A DNA stretch of 64,000 bases from Actinoplanes oblitus (GTDB taxonomy: Bacteria; Actinomycetota; Actinomycetes; Mycobacteriales; Micromonosporaceae). Below are positions 6,771 to 14,624 of this stretch, one piece after another. A model generated the notes under the pieces. That model made no database searches. It was not told the origin of the DNA and saw only the letters and a program-made list of their open reading frames with translations. The DNA lies in assembly GCF_030252345.1 (NCBI RefSeq), contig NZ_CP126980.1:9743501-9807500 (forward strand), read 5' to 3'. The translations under genes were made by a program, and so were the position numbers. Position 1 is the first letter of the stretch. Every line of letters starts with the position of its first letter.

Positions 6771-9299
6771 ATGTCTGAGACCGGCACCAACGACGACGCG
6801 ACCGATCGGCGGCTTCGGCTGCTCATCGGTCTCGTCGTCGTTTTCGGGATCGGCGCCTCCGCCATCTGGGCCCATCAGGCCTACCTCCATCCGGAGCCGG
6901 TCCCGCCCCTCGGCTTGCTGGTGCTGCTCTGCGGCACGGTGGTCGCGGCGTACCGCCTGCGGGTGACGGTCCGGGTGCGATCCGGCCGGGAGGGCCTCGC
7001 CTGGGACGAGATTCCCGCGCTGGTCGGGCTCATGCTGATCCCGGCGCCCTGGGTGGTGCTCTGCGCCGCGGTCAGCGTCCTCGCCCTCAAGATCTGGGAC
7101 CGGCTCGGCCTCCGCAAGACCGTCTTCGCCACCGCCAAGGAGGCGCTGACGGTGAGCGCGGCCGGTGCGGTCTTCGCGGCGTTCGGGGTCCGCCCCAGCG
7201 TCACCGAGCCACACGTCCCGGTGCTCGCGGTGATCACTGGCCTGGTCGTCTTCACCGTGGTCGACCAGCTGGTCTTCCTCCCGGTCCTGGCGACCGACAA
7301 CCGGACCAGCATCCTGCGCACCGCCCGGCGCACCCTGATGGGCAAGGTCATCGGCTTCCTGGGCGAGCTCGGCGCCTGCCTGCTCGCCCTCTGGGTGCTG
7401 ACCTCGCACGCGAACGTGCTGCTCCTCCTGGTCGTCCCGCTCGTTGTGGCTTGCATGCAGCTGTGGCAGTCCCGCAGTTCCCGGACCCGGGAGGAACGCG
7501 AGTCGTGGCAGCGCCTGGCGAAGGCCACCGACGAGCTCAACGCCGTCGATCTCACCCAGGTGCTGCACTCCGCGGCGACCCGGGCCGCACAGATCTTCCG
7601 GGCTGCCGAGGCGGCCATCGACCTGACCGCCGACAGCCCCGGCCGGACGGTGCGCGCCACCGAGGAACGCGTGCTCGCCGACGGCCCGCTGGCCGTGGCG
7701 CCCGCCCGCCCCGGCGACACCAGCGTGGACCTGATCGCGCACGACGGCGGGGTCCGGGTCGGGGTGCTGCGGCTGGGCTTCGGTGGCGCGGTGCGCCTGA
7801 CCGAGGTGGAGGAGTACAAGCTGCACACGTTCGCCTCGGCGGTGTGCACCGCGATCCGCAACGCTCAGGCGTACGCCGAGCTGGCTCGGATCGCGGCGGA
7901 GAACGCGTACGCGGCAGCCCACGACCCGCTCACCGGGCTGGCCAACCGCCGGCAGTTCTACGAGCGGGCCGAGCGCCTGTGCCACGACGCGACGCCGGAC
8001 GGCCTGGTCGCCCTGATGATCATCGACCTCAACCACTTCAAGGAGGTCAACGACACGCTCGGGCACGCCACCGGCGACGTCGTGCTCTGCGAGGTGGCCC
8101 GCCGGCTGAGCCGCGCGGCCGCACCCGGCGACCTGGTGGCCCGGCTCGGCGGGGACGAGTTCGCCGTGCTGCTCACCGGCCTGCCCACGCCCGCGCTGGC
8201 CAACCACCGGGCCGGCACCATGCTCGCCGCCCTGGAACCGGGCATCGAGGTCGAGGGCCTGCAGATCACCGTCGAGGCGGCCGGCGGGATCGCCCTGGCA
8301 GCCGGCACGGGCAGTGTCGAGGAGCTGATGCGCCGCGCCGACATCGCCATGTACCAGGCGAAACGCGCCGGCGAGCCGACCATGAGCTACACGCCCGCCC
8401 GGGACACCGCTGACGTCGAACGGCTGATGCTCACCGGTGAGCTGCGCCGCGCGGTCGACGAGCACGAGTTCACCGTCGACTTCCAGCCGATAGTCGACCT
8501 GGGCAGCGGCGAAGTGATCTCGGCCGAGGCGCTGGCCCGGTGGCACCACCCCGGGCAGGGCGACCTCGACCCGCTCCGGTTCCTGGAGGCGGTGGAGCGC
8601 TCCGGCCAGCTGCCGGCCTTCGCCGACGCGGTCCTGGACCAGTCGCTGGCGGCCATGCGGACCTGGCGGGAGGCCGGCTTCGACCTGCCGGTCGCGGTCA
8701 ACGTGTCGCCACGGAGCCTGCTCGACCCGGACTTCCCGGCCGCGGTGCTGAGCCGGCTGGAGCACCACGACGTGCCGGCCAACCGGCTGGTCCTGGAGCT
8801 GGCCGAGACGCTCACCATCAGCCAGCTCGAGGTGGTCGCCCGGGTGCTGGCCGAACTGCGCAACGCCGGGGTGCGGCTGGCCGTCGACGACTTCGGCACC
8901 GGGGTCTCCTCGCTCTCCGTGCTCTCCCGCATCCCGGTGCACCAACTCAAGATTGATTCGGAGTTCGTGGCCGCGGTGGAGACCTCCGCGGAGGCGGCCG
9001 CGGTGATCCGGACCACCGTTGACCTCGCCCGCAACCTGCACCTGACGGTGGTGGCCGAGGGCGTGGAGAGCGAACCGCAGCGCCGGGCGCTGTGGGAGCT
9101 GGGCTGCCTGGCCGGGCAGGGACACCTGTTCGCGCGGCCGCTGTCGGCGGCCCGGTTCCTCGGGACACTGCAGCGAGGGTCGGCGGGACGGCCCGGGGCG
9201 CTGGCGGTGGCGCTGCACGATGCCGGCGCGGTGGTGCGGATGCCGGTTCGGCGGTCGTCCGGGGCGGGGAGATCTTCTCTGCCACACTTGCCGGCGTGA
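6771..9299 (+). CDS. membrane-anchored diguanylate cyclase/phosphodiesterase (GGDEF-EAL)
   Basis: 842 residues. Hydrophobic helices fill about residues 15-235 as an integral sensory region, followed by a GAF-like linker (about 250-375), a GGDEF domain (about 380-545, RLGGDEFAVLL with GGDEF at 460-464) and an EAL domain (about 555-810, EAL at 586-588). GGDEF makes c-di-GMP and EAL hydrolyses it. The EAL residues look complete: EALARW, NVSPRS, ELAET, DDFGTG, the Lys in HQLKID and AEGVE. The inhibitory I-site Arg seven positions before GGDEF is replaced (APGD). Start supported by ACAAGGACATC before the ATG. Its TGA overlaps the next gene's GTG. Confidence 0.92.
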   Translation: MSETGTNDDATDRRLRLLIGLVVVFGIGASAIWAHQAYLHPEPVPPLGLLVLLCGTVVAAYRLRVTVRVRSGREGLAWDEIPALVGLMLIPAPWVVLCAAVSVLALKIWDRLGLRKTVFATAKEALTVSAAGAVFAAFGVRPSVTEPHVPVLAVITGLVVFTVVDQLVFLPVLATDNRTSILRTARRTLMGKVIGFLGELGACLLALWVLTSHANVLLLLVVPLVVACMQLWQSRSSRTREERESWQRLAKATDELNAVDLTQVLHSAATRAAQIFRAAEAAIDLTADSPGRTVRATEERVLADGPLAVAPARPGDTSVDLIAHDGGVRVGVLRLGFGGAVRLTEVEEYKLHTFASAVCTAIRNAQAYAELARIAAENAYAAAHDPLTGLANRRQFYERAERLCHDATPDGLVALMIIDLNHFKEVNDTLGHATGDVVLCEVARRLSRAAAPGDLVARLGGDEFAVLLTGLPTPALANHRAGTMLAALEPGIEVEGLQITVEAAGGIALAAGTGSVEELMRRADIAMYQAKRAGEPTMSYTPARDTADVERLMLTGELRRAVDEHEFTVDFQPIVDLGSGEVISAEALARWHHPGQGDLDPLRFLEAVERSGQLPAFADAVLDQSLAAMRTWREAGFDLPVAVNVSPRSLLDPDFPAAVLSRLEHHDVPANRLVLELAETLTISQLEVVARVLAELRNAGVRLAVDDFGTGVSSLSVLSRIPVHQLKIDSEFVAAVETSAEAAAVIRTTVDLARNLHLTVVAEGVESEPQRRALWELGCLAGQGHLFARPLSAARFLGTLQRGSAGRPGALAVALHDAGAVVRMPVRRSSGAGRSSLPHLPA

Positions 9300-10747
9300 C
9301 TTCAGCGGCCGGCGGACTACTCAGGCGGATCGACCGGGCCGGCGGCGGGCTCGCTGCGGATCTCGGGTGGTATCTGGCGGCCGCGGCGTTCGCCCTGGTC
9401 ACCGGCGTGACGTCGACGTTGCTGCCGCATCGGCAGTGGGGGTTGATCGCCGCTTGGGGGTACGCGGTCGCGGCGGTGGTGGTGGTCGCGCAGCTGGTGA
9501 CCTACTCGTTGGCCGGGCGGGCCGCCTCGGCGCCGGCCACGTCGGCCTCCGGGGCTTCGATCAGTGCGCGTGCCGCCGGTATGCCTGCCGCGGATGCCCG
9601 GCCCGGTGCTGCCGCTTCCAGCGCTTCGCCGGTCGAGGACGCTCCCGACGTACCCAAATCGGGTTTTTCGCTCTCGACGCTTTTCGATGATCGGTGCCGG
9701 GCCTGGCTCGCGTGGTTGACGTGGGCCGGGGTGGCGCTGCTGCCGCTGGTGGTGGAGGCGGTGCAGCGAGCCGGCGGGCGCACCGACCGCGCGCAGGAAG
9801 AGGTGCTGGTCGTCGAGGCGATGGGGAAGTCGCTGGTCGAGCACGGGACGCCCTACCTGAGCCGGGCCGGGATCGCGACCCTGCCGATCGGCGAGCGGCT
9901 GCTCGGCTATCGCCCCTATCAGCCCGGGATGGCGATCTTCGGGCTGCCGCGGGCGCTCGCCGGCGACCACTGGTGGACCGACGCACGGGTGTGGTTCGCG
10001 ATCACCGCGGTGCTCGCGGTCGGCTTGGCCGTCGCGGTCCTGCGTCCTTTTCACCCCTTTCCGGTACGAGCGATCCAGGCCGCCACCGTCCTGCCGGTGA
10101 CCGCACTGACCCTGGCCACCGGTGGTGACGACATCCCGGTGCTGGCCCTGTGCCTGCTCGCCCTGGCCCTCGCCGCCACCGGCCGATTCGCCTGGTCCGG
10201 AGTGGCGGTGGGGATCGCGGCGGCCGCCAAGCTGTTCGCCTTCCCGGTGGTGGCGGTGCTCGTGGTGCTGGCCGTGGTGGCCGGCCGGGGTCGCCGGCTG
10301 ATCCCGTTCGCTGTCGGGCTGCCGGTTCTCGTCCTCGTCCCGCCGCTGCTGGCCGACTCGGACGCTCTGGTGGAGAACGTGCTCCGGTTCCCGCTCGGGC
10401 ACGGGCTGGTGACCAGTCCGGCACAGTCCCCCTTTCCGGGGTATCTCGTCGCTCAACATCTGCCCGGTGGCCGGATCCTGGCGGCCGCCCTCCTCGTGGC
10501 CGCCGGGTTGGTGATCGGCTGGCTGCTGCTGCGCCGGCCGCCGCGGGATGCCGGGGCTGCGGCGCTGTTCTGCGGCTGGGGGCTGCTCGCGGCCATCCTG
10601 TTGATGCCGACCACGCGGTTCGGCTATCTGCTCTATCCGGCAGCGCTGCTGGTGTGGGCGCCGGTGCTGGCGTCGGCACCGGTGCTGGCGTCGGCAACCG
10701 GTGTTGGCGTTCAGCAATCGCACAGGTCCTTCCGCCCCACGGCATGA
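9296..10747 (+). CDS. GT87/DUF2029-like polytopic membrane protein
   Basis: 483 residues from the GTG at 9296, which overlaps the upstream stop (GTGA), so translation is coupled to the GGDEF-EAL protein. Two N-terminal helices (about 20-65) are followed by an Ala/Pro/Ser-rich linker (70-120) and then about nine further helices. The segment QEEVLVVEAMGKSLVEHGTPYL...YRPYQPGMAIFGLPRAL resembles the first periplasmic loop of GT87 glycosyltransferases. Likely a lipid-linked sugar transferase; the coupling suggests c-di-GMP controls its output or a glycan made by it. The enzyme class is inferred from layout only. The linker includes a copy of the recurrent GTACC motif, encoding DVPKSGF. Confidence 0.65.
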   Translation: MTSAAGGLLRRIDRAGGGLAADLGWYLAAAAFALVTGVTSTLLPHRQWGLIAAWGYAVAAVVVVAQLVTYSLAGRAASAPATSASGASISARAAGMPAADARPGAAASSASPVEDAPDVPKSGFSLSTLFDDRCRAWLAWLTWAGVALLPLVVEAVQRAGGRTDRAQEEVLVVEAMGKSLVEHGTPYLSRAGIATLPIGERLLGYRPYQPGMAIFGLPRALAGDHWWTDARVWFAITAVLAVGLAVAVLRPFHPFPVRAIQAATVLPVTALTLATGGDDIPVLALCLLALALAATGRFAWSGVAVGIAAAAKLFAFPVVAVLVVLAVVAGRGRRLIPFAVGLPVLVLVPPLLADSDALVENVLRFPLGHGLVTSPAQSPFPGYLVAQHLPGGRILAAALLVAAGLVIGWLLLRRPPRDAGAAALFCGWGLLAAILLMPTTRFGYLLYPAALLVWAPVLASAPVLASATGVGVQQSHRSFRPTA

Positions 10748-10770
10748 CACAGCCTTGTACCGTCAATGAA

Positions 10771-11163
10771 ATGCAGATGACCTGTCCCAAGTGTCACGGC
10801 GAGATGCGGGTCTACGAGCGCAGCGGCGTCACGATCGACCAGTGCACCGAGTGCCGCGGCATCTTCCTGGACCGCGGCGAGCTGGAGAAACTGTTCGCTG
10901 CCGAGGCCACTTACAACCGTTCCGCGCCGGCGCCGGGTCCGGCCACCCACACGCCTCCGCCGCCGCCTCCGGCACCGCACGGCGGGCACGGATATGTTCC
11001 GCCGCCCCCGCCGCCGCCCGCCTATGGTGCTCCGGTGCACCACGCGCCGCCGGCAGCGCACTACCCGCCGGCGCCGCATTATGGGCATCACGGGCACTAC
11101 CGGCACTACGGGCACCATGGGCACTACCGGCGGCGTGGGTTCCTGCACGATCTCTTCGACTGA
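10771..11163 (+). CDS. TFIIB-type zinc-ribbon protein with Pro/His-rich tail
   Basis: About 130 residues. The N-terminal ~45 form a zf-TFIIB domain: CPKCHG, then CTECRGIFLDRGELEKL, giving a Cys4 zinc site. The rest is low complexity: runs of prolines, then alternating HYGHHGHY blocks rich in His and Tyr, then RRRGFLHDLFD. Zf-TFIIB proteins of this size are common in bacteria and are presumed nucleic-acid or protein binding; the function is unknown, and the His-rich tail could bind metal. The start is uncertain (ATG 10744, 10771 or 10777), since no clear ribosome-binding site is present. Confidence 0.75.
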   Translation: MQMTCPKCHGEMRVYERSGVTIDQCTECRGIFLDRGELEKLFAAEATYNRSAPAPGPATHTPPPPPPAPHGGHGYVPPPPPPPAYGAPVHHAPPAAHYPPAPHYGHHGHYRHYGHHGHYRRRGFLHDLFD

Positions 11164-11177
11164 CGGTCCGCTCAGTC

Positions 11178-11290
11178 AGCGGTCTGCACAATCGGCGGTC
11201 TGCCTAACTGGCGGTCTGCACAATCGGCGGTCTGCCTCGCTGGCGGTCTGCACGGTCGGCGGTGCGCCCGGTTGGCGTCCTCACCGGTTG
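11178..11290. repeat. 16-bp tandem repeat
   Basis: About seven copies of a 16-bp unit with the core GGCGGTCTGC start at 11178, 11194, 11210, 11226, 11242 and onward. Units alternate between endings ACAATC and CTAACT/CTCGCT, so the array also reads as a 32-bp dimer, and copies decay to the right. It lies in the 3' flank of the zinc-ribbon gene, before a hairpin at 11398. Confidence 0.8.
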
Positions 11291-11397
11291 GTCTTCCGCC
11301 CGGTGGGCCCTTCACGAGTTGACGGTCCGCTCATCTGCCCTTTGGGCTGACGGCCCGCTTTCCGCCCGCAGCGTGTCATCCGCTGGCGGTCGTGGCG

Positions 11398-11427
11398 CCC
11401 GCCCCGGTCCCACCCGGCCGGGGCGGG
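11398..11427 (+). terminator. probable terminator of the zinc-ribbon gene
   Basis: Ten-base-pair inverted repeat CCCGCCCCGG / CCGGGGCGGG with a 10-nt loop, followed by a pyrimidine-rich stretch (TTCCGCCTGCTTCTTTC). No other gene lies between it and the zinc-ribbon stop. Confidence 0.5.
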
Positions 11428-11474
11428 TTCCGCCTGCTTCTTTCAAGCCCTTCCGGTGAGGCCCGTCGGATCGG

Positions 11475-11507
11475 GGCGCCCGCCGGCAGAGGGAATCGGC
11501 GGGCGCC
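11475..11507 (-). terminator. hairpin after the 77-aa hypothetical gene
   Basis: Perfect 11-bp stem GGCGCCCGCCG / CGGCGGGCGCC with an 11-nt loop, 31 nt downstream of the minus-strand stop at 11538. No long U-tract, as is usual in this genome type. Confidence 0.55.
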
Positions 11508-11537
11508 GCCGTGAGTCGACGCGGTAGGCCCGATCTC

Positions 11538-11771
11538 TTACGGGCGGAGACGACGCTCCACTCGTGCCTGCTCGACCAACTCCCCGTAGGTGTCGGCATC
11601 CTCTAGTGCCGATCGGGTGAGGAGCTGAACGGTCCAGGGAACGGGACAGGGTGGCGCGTGGTCGGGATCGGGACACAGAAGCCTGGTCACCTGCTCCTTG
11701 ATGATCTCCGCCTGTTCCTCGGTGGCGTAGATGCCCAGTCGTACTTCCCAGATGTCTGCGTCTTCCGGCAT
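11538..11771 (-). CDS. small conserved-type hypothetical protein
   Basis: 77 residues from the ATG at 11771, chosen because GGCAGGAGACCCGGC supplies a good ribosome-binding site; the frame is open further upstream but reads as low-quality sequence. The protein starts MPEDADIWEVRLGIYATEEQ and is acidic in the first half, with a short CPDPDHAPPCPVPW segment carrying two Cys, then a predicted helix ending in RRLRP. It looks like a compact cytosolic alpha/beta protein (the first strands suggest a ferredoxin-like fold), but I do not recognise the family. A hairpin at 11475-11507 follows it. Confidence 0.55.
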   Translation of the reverse strand: MPEDADIWEVRLGIYATEEQAEIIKEQVTRLLCPDPDHAPPCPVPWTVQLLTRSALEDADTYGELVEQARVERRLRP

Positions 11772-12541
11772 GCCGGGTCTCCTGCCTACTTCTGTGGTGT
11801 GCCGCAGCGGTCGCCACGTGCGCTTGACGTCGCAGTGGCGCTGGTAGTGGACCAGCGGGGCGGGGATGTCGCGCTCGGCGTCCGATTTGGTCGCCCGCGC
11901 GGTGTTGCTGCCGCCATCGCCCGATCGTAGGCAACGACGTCGGGTCGGTGTACGGCGCCAGCGGCCCATCCCCTGGCAGCCGGGGTCGGTTTTTCACGCG
12001 TCGCCTTGTGGACCGGCTCGCGGGCGGGTTGGCGGCCTCGGCCTTCCGGATCCTTTCGTGGGCCGTTCGCCGAAGCCGTGTTGCACCGACCGGCTCCGTG
12101 TTGACGGCTGTTCGGCAAAGGTATGGCCAGCCGATTCGGCGATGGTCTGGTTGCCGCCTCCGTCGGCGGTCTCCCCGGTGATACCGCGGCGTCCGGGAAT
12201 TGGGACGGCGGCGAGACATTACTCAAGCGCCTCCGGCGGCTGCCGTTGACCGAGAGCGACCGCGCCTCGCTCCGACCGCGCGACAGCCATGCCCGTGACA
12301 ATGTCGGTACTACCAGCGGCAACTTCTTGCCGGTGAGACACCGAAGGATGCCGGACGAACTGGCCACAGTGGCATTGGTCACTGTCGGTGACCACAAAAC
12401 GGAGTCAGGCCGTCACTTAAAAGAGAGATATTTCGATAGGTCTCTCTTTTCGTTCGCGTTACGAAGTCACTGGAATACGCTACGTCGCTGATCTTGGGTA
12501 TTGTCACGTCGCCCCCTGTCGCGGCGAACGGAGGAACAACC
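11772..12541. other. gene-poor intergenic region
   Basis: 770 nt. Open frames cross it on both strands but none has a ribosome-binding site and a plausible protein. The last ~150 nt are A+T-richer and contain the perfect inverted repeat at 12419-12450. The promoter of the YbaB-like gene is expected in 12450-12530. Confidence 0.4.
12419..12450. terminator. perfect 10-bp inverted repeat with A/T arms
   Basis: AAAAGAGAGA and TCTCTCTTTT flank a 12-nt loop. The A-tract on one side and T-tract on the other would suit a bidirectional terminator, though no convincing gene ends here; a regulatory operator is the alternative. It lies 92 nt upstream of the YbaB-like start. Confidence 0.45.
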
Positions 12542-12883
12542 GTGACTGAAACAGCTGACCGCACGGCGAACCAGGACCTGCGAGACGACTTGGAAGATGT
12601 CTACGGCCGGTACGAGGAAATGCGTTCCGGAGTGGACGAGCTCCAGCGCAGCCTGGCCACCATGCAGGTGAGCGCCCAGTCCCCGGACGGCGTCGTGCGA
12701 GCCACCGTCAACGCTGACGGCGACCTCGTCGACCTGCGCCTGGACCAGCAGGCCTGCCGGGAGTGGAACGTGGAGACCCTGGCCCGCGTGATCGTCGAGA
12801 CGGTGCAGAACGCGTCAGCCGGCAAGCACCGGCAGGTCGAGCAGCTCGTCTCCGCCCACCGGCCGCCGGATGCGACCGCCTGA
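12542..12883 (+). CDS. YbaB/EbfC family DNA-binding protein
   Basis: 113 residues from a GTG with the ribosome-binding site AACGGAGGAACAACC. The fold layout is that of YbaB/EbfC: an N-terminal helix (about 10-45, LRDDLEDVYGRYEEMRSGVDELQRSLATMQV), a beta-hairpin core with SPDGVVRATVNADGDLVDLRLD and a C-terminal helix. Family members are small dimeric nucleoid-associated proteins; in actinobacteria many paralogues occur, some near secretion loci. Nothing in the neighbourhood suggests a specific target. The 3' flank is degenerate repeat sequence. Confidence 0.8.
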   Translation: MTETADRTANQDLRDDLEDVYGRYEEMRSGVDELQRSLATMQVSAQSPDGVVRATVNADGDLVDLRLDQQACREWNVETLARVIVETVQNASAGKHRQVEQLVSAHRPPDATA

Positions 12884-13493
12884 CCGCTCCGCAGACCGCT
12901 CGCTGGACGCGACCGCCTGACCGCTCCACAGACCGCCCGCTGAGCAAGACCGCCTGATCAGGCCCGCCGGACGAGGTCACCTGATCGCAGATCGCCCACC
13001 GGACGACGCAACCCGACGAGCTTCACATACCGAACCAGTCAGTCCGCACGATGCACCACCGGACGAGGCGGCATGACGGCCGCACGCCGGACCGGACGAC
13101 TCCACCGATCGACCACCGGACGAGGCGGACGCAGCGGCTGACCTGCTCGCTGCCAGCCGCCTCGCTGCCAGCCGCCTCGCTGCAGCCGCCGAAGGTGACT
13201 CCAGCCCGATGCGATGCACGCCGGACGGGGGCCGCGGCCAACTGCCGCGACCCGGCGTGCACCCGCGGCACAGCCGCCCTGGCGAGAGCCGGCTCGCGAC
13301 GACGAAGCACGGCCCACAAAGGACGCGCAGGGCTGAGCTACGGCCACGGGCACGGGGCTACAGGCACGGGACTCGGCACGGGCACGGACGGGACGCTCCG
13401 GGCGTACCGAAAACGGGGTGGCATCGAACCGCAGACTGCCGTGCGTTTTCCGGGATTTTGTCCGGTGCGCCGCAGGCGGCCGGCACAGCTAGA
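12884..13493. repeat. degenerate repeat-rich region between YbaB-like gene and IS
   Basis: 610 nt with no convincing gene. It starts with a ~34-bp duplication (CGACCGCCTGACCGCTCC at 12875 and 12909) that copies the end of the YbaB-like gene. CACCGGACGA-type motifs recur several times to 13120, a 15-bp unit CTCGCTGCCAGCCGC is repeated three times at 13146-13190, and GGCACGGG is iterated at 13345-13395. A copy of the 22-nt recurrent motif is at 13395-13417. It ends at the IS target site. Confidence 0.6.
13488..13493. repeat. left target-site duplication of the IS (GCTAGA)
   Basis: GCTAGA directly abuts the left IS end and fits the NCTAGN target preference of IS481-type elements. The right copy (14619-14624) is GTTAGA, one change. 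Confidence 0.7.
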
Positions 13494-14618
13494 TGTGATG
13501 TCCGGGGACGTTGGTCGAGGAAGTGTGACCACTCGATCTGACGATCATGGCTTGATTCGGTGAACGATGAAGGCCTCCAGCGCTGCAGTGGAGTTGTCGA
13601 GACACCGCTGACCAGCACCCGGAGGCCTTCATGTCCCACGCTAACGCTGCGCTGACCGTTCGAGCGCGATTGCGGCTGGCGCGTCTGATCGTGGAGGACG
13701 GGTGGTCACCCGCACGAGCGGCCGAACGCTACGACGTGTCCTGGCGAACCGCGAACAAGTGGGCCGAGCGTTACCGTGCCGAGGGCGAAGCCGGCATGAG
13801 TGACCGCTCGTCACGACCACACCGGCAGCCGAACCGGACCCCCGCACCGGTGACCCGCAAGATCCTGCACCTGCGCACGAAGCGGCGCTGGGGACCGGTC
13901 CCGATCGCCGACCAACTCGGCTTGGCAGCCTCGACCGTGCATGCCGTCCTTCGCCGGCAACGAGCAAACCGGCTGTCGTACCTGGATCGCGGCACCGGCG
14001 AGCCGATCCGCCGCTACGAACATGACGCTCCTGGCGACTTGCTACACGTCGACGTCAAGAAACTCGGCAATGTGCCCGACGGCGGCGGCTGGCGCTACCT
14101 CGGCCGTCAACAAGGCGAGAAGAACCGGGCCGCCACCGTCGGCAAACCGCGGAGCAAGCATCGCAACCCCGTCATCGGCACCGCGTTCGTGCACACGGTC
14201 ATCGACGACCACTCTCGCGTCGCCTACGCCGAAATCCACGACGACGAAACCGCGATCACCGCCACCGGCGTGCTGCGCCGCGCCGTCGCCTGGTTCGCCG
14301 CACGCGGCGTCACCACCCGACGGGTGCTGTCGGACAACGGCTCGGCCTACAAATCCCGGCTCTGGGCTTCGACCTGCGCCGACCTCGGCATCACGGTGAA
14401 GAAGACCCGCCCCTACCGGCCACAGACCAACGGCAAGATCGAACGCTTCCACCGAACCCTGGCCGACGGCTGGGCCTTCGCCAAGCTTTACACCAGCGAA
14501 AAGGCCCGCCGAGCCGCCCTACCCGCGTTCCTGCACGACTACAACCACCATCGGCCCCACACCGCCATCGGCAAGCTGGCACCCATCACCCGGTTGAACA
14601 ACCTCGCTGGACATCACA
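13494..14618 (+). mobile_element. IS481-family insertion sequence
   Basis: 1125 bp bounded by imperfect inverted repeats starting TGTGATGTCC on both ends; about 19 of 23 positions match. It carries one transposase gene. Flanks GCTAGA and GTTAGA look like a six-base target duplication of NCTAGN type with one substitution. The right end lies against the dnaB stop codon. The intact transposase and good ends suggest a fairly recent insertion. Confidence 0.85.
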
Positions 14619-14623
14619 GTTAG
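13631..14623 (+). CDS. IS481-family transposase
   Basis: 330 residues. An N-terminal helix-turn-helix (about 10-60, RARLRLARLIVEDGWSPARAAERYDVSWRTANKW) is followed by a second HTH (about 75-115) and a DDE integrase core: Asp in LLHVDVKK (about 140), Asp in VLSDNGSAY (about 237) and Glu in NGKIERFHRTL (about 273). All three catalytic acids are present, so it is probably active. The ribosome-binding site is CCCGGAGGCCTTC. Its TAG stop lies beyond the inverted repeat, in the duplicated target, so the host CTAG target supplies the stop codon. Confidence 0.93.
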   Translation: MSHANAALTVRARLRLARLIVEDGWSPARAAERYDVSWRTANKWAERYRAEGEAGMSDRSSRPHRQPNRTPAPVTRKILHLRTKRRWGPVPIADQLGLAASTVHAVLRRQRANRLSYLDRGTGEPIRRYEHDAPGDLLHVDVKKLGNVPDGGGWRYLGRQQGEKNRAATVGKPRSKHRNPVIGTAFVHTVIDDHSRVAYAEIHDDETAITATGVLRRAVAWFAARGVTTRRVLSDNGSAYKSRLWASTCADLGITVKKTRPYRPQTNGKIERFHRTLADGWAFAKLYTSEKARRAALPAFLHDYNHHRPHTAIGKLAPITRLNNLAGHHS

Positions 14624-14624
14624 A
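14619..14624. repeat. right target-site duplication of the IS (GTTAGA)
   Basis: Overlaps both the transposase stop (TAG, plus strand) and the dnaB stop (TAA, minus strand). Differs from the left copy by C to T; the unmutated form would have given dnaB a TAG stop. Confidence 0.65.

Noticed and set aside
6744..9287. 847-codon frame on the minus strand
   Set aside because: Antisense to the GGDEF-EAL gene, whose motifs are unambiguous.
12123..12491. 122-codon plus-strand frame before the YbaB-like gene
   Set aside because: No ribosome-binding site or recognisable domain, and it runs across the inverted repeat at 12419-12450.
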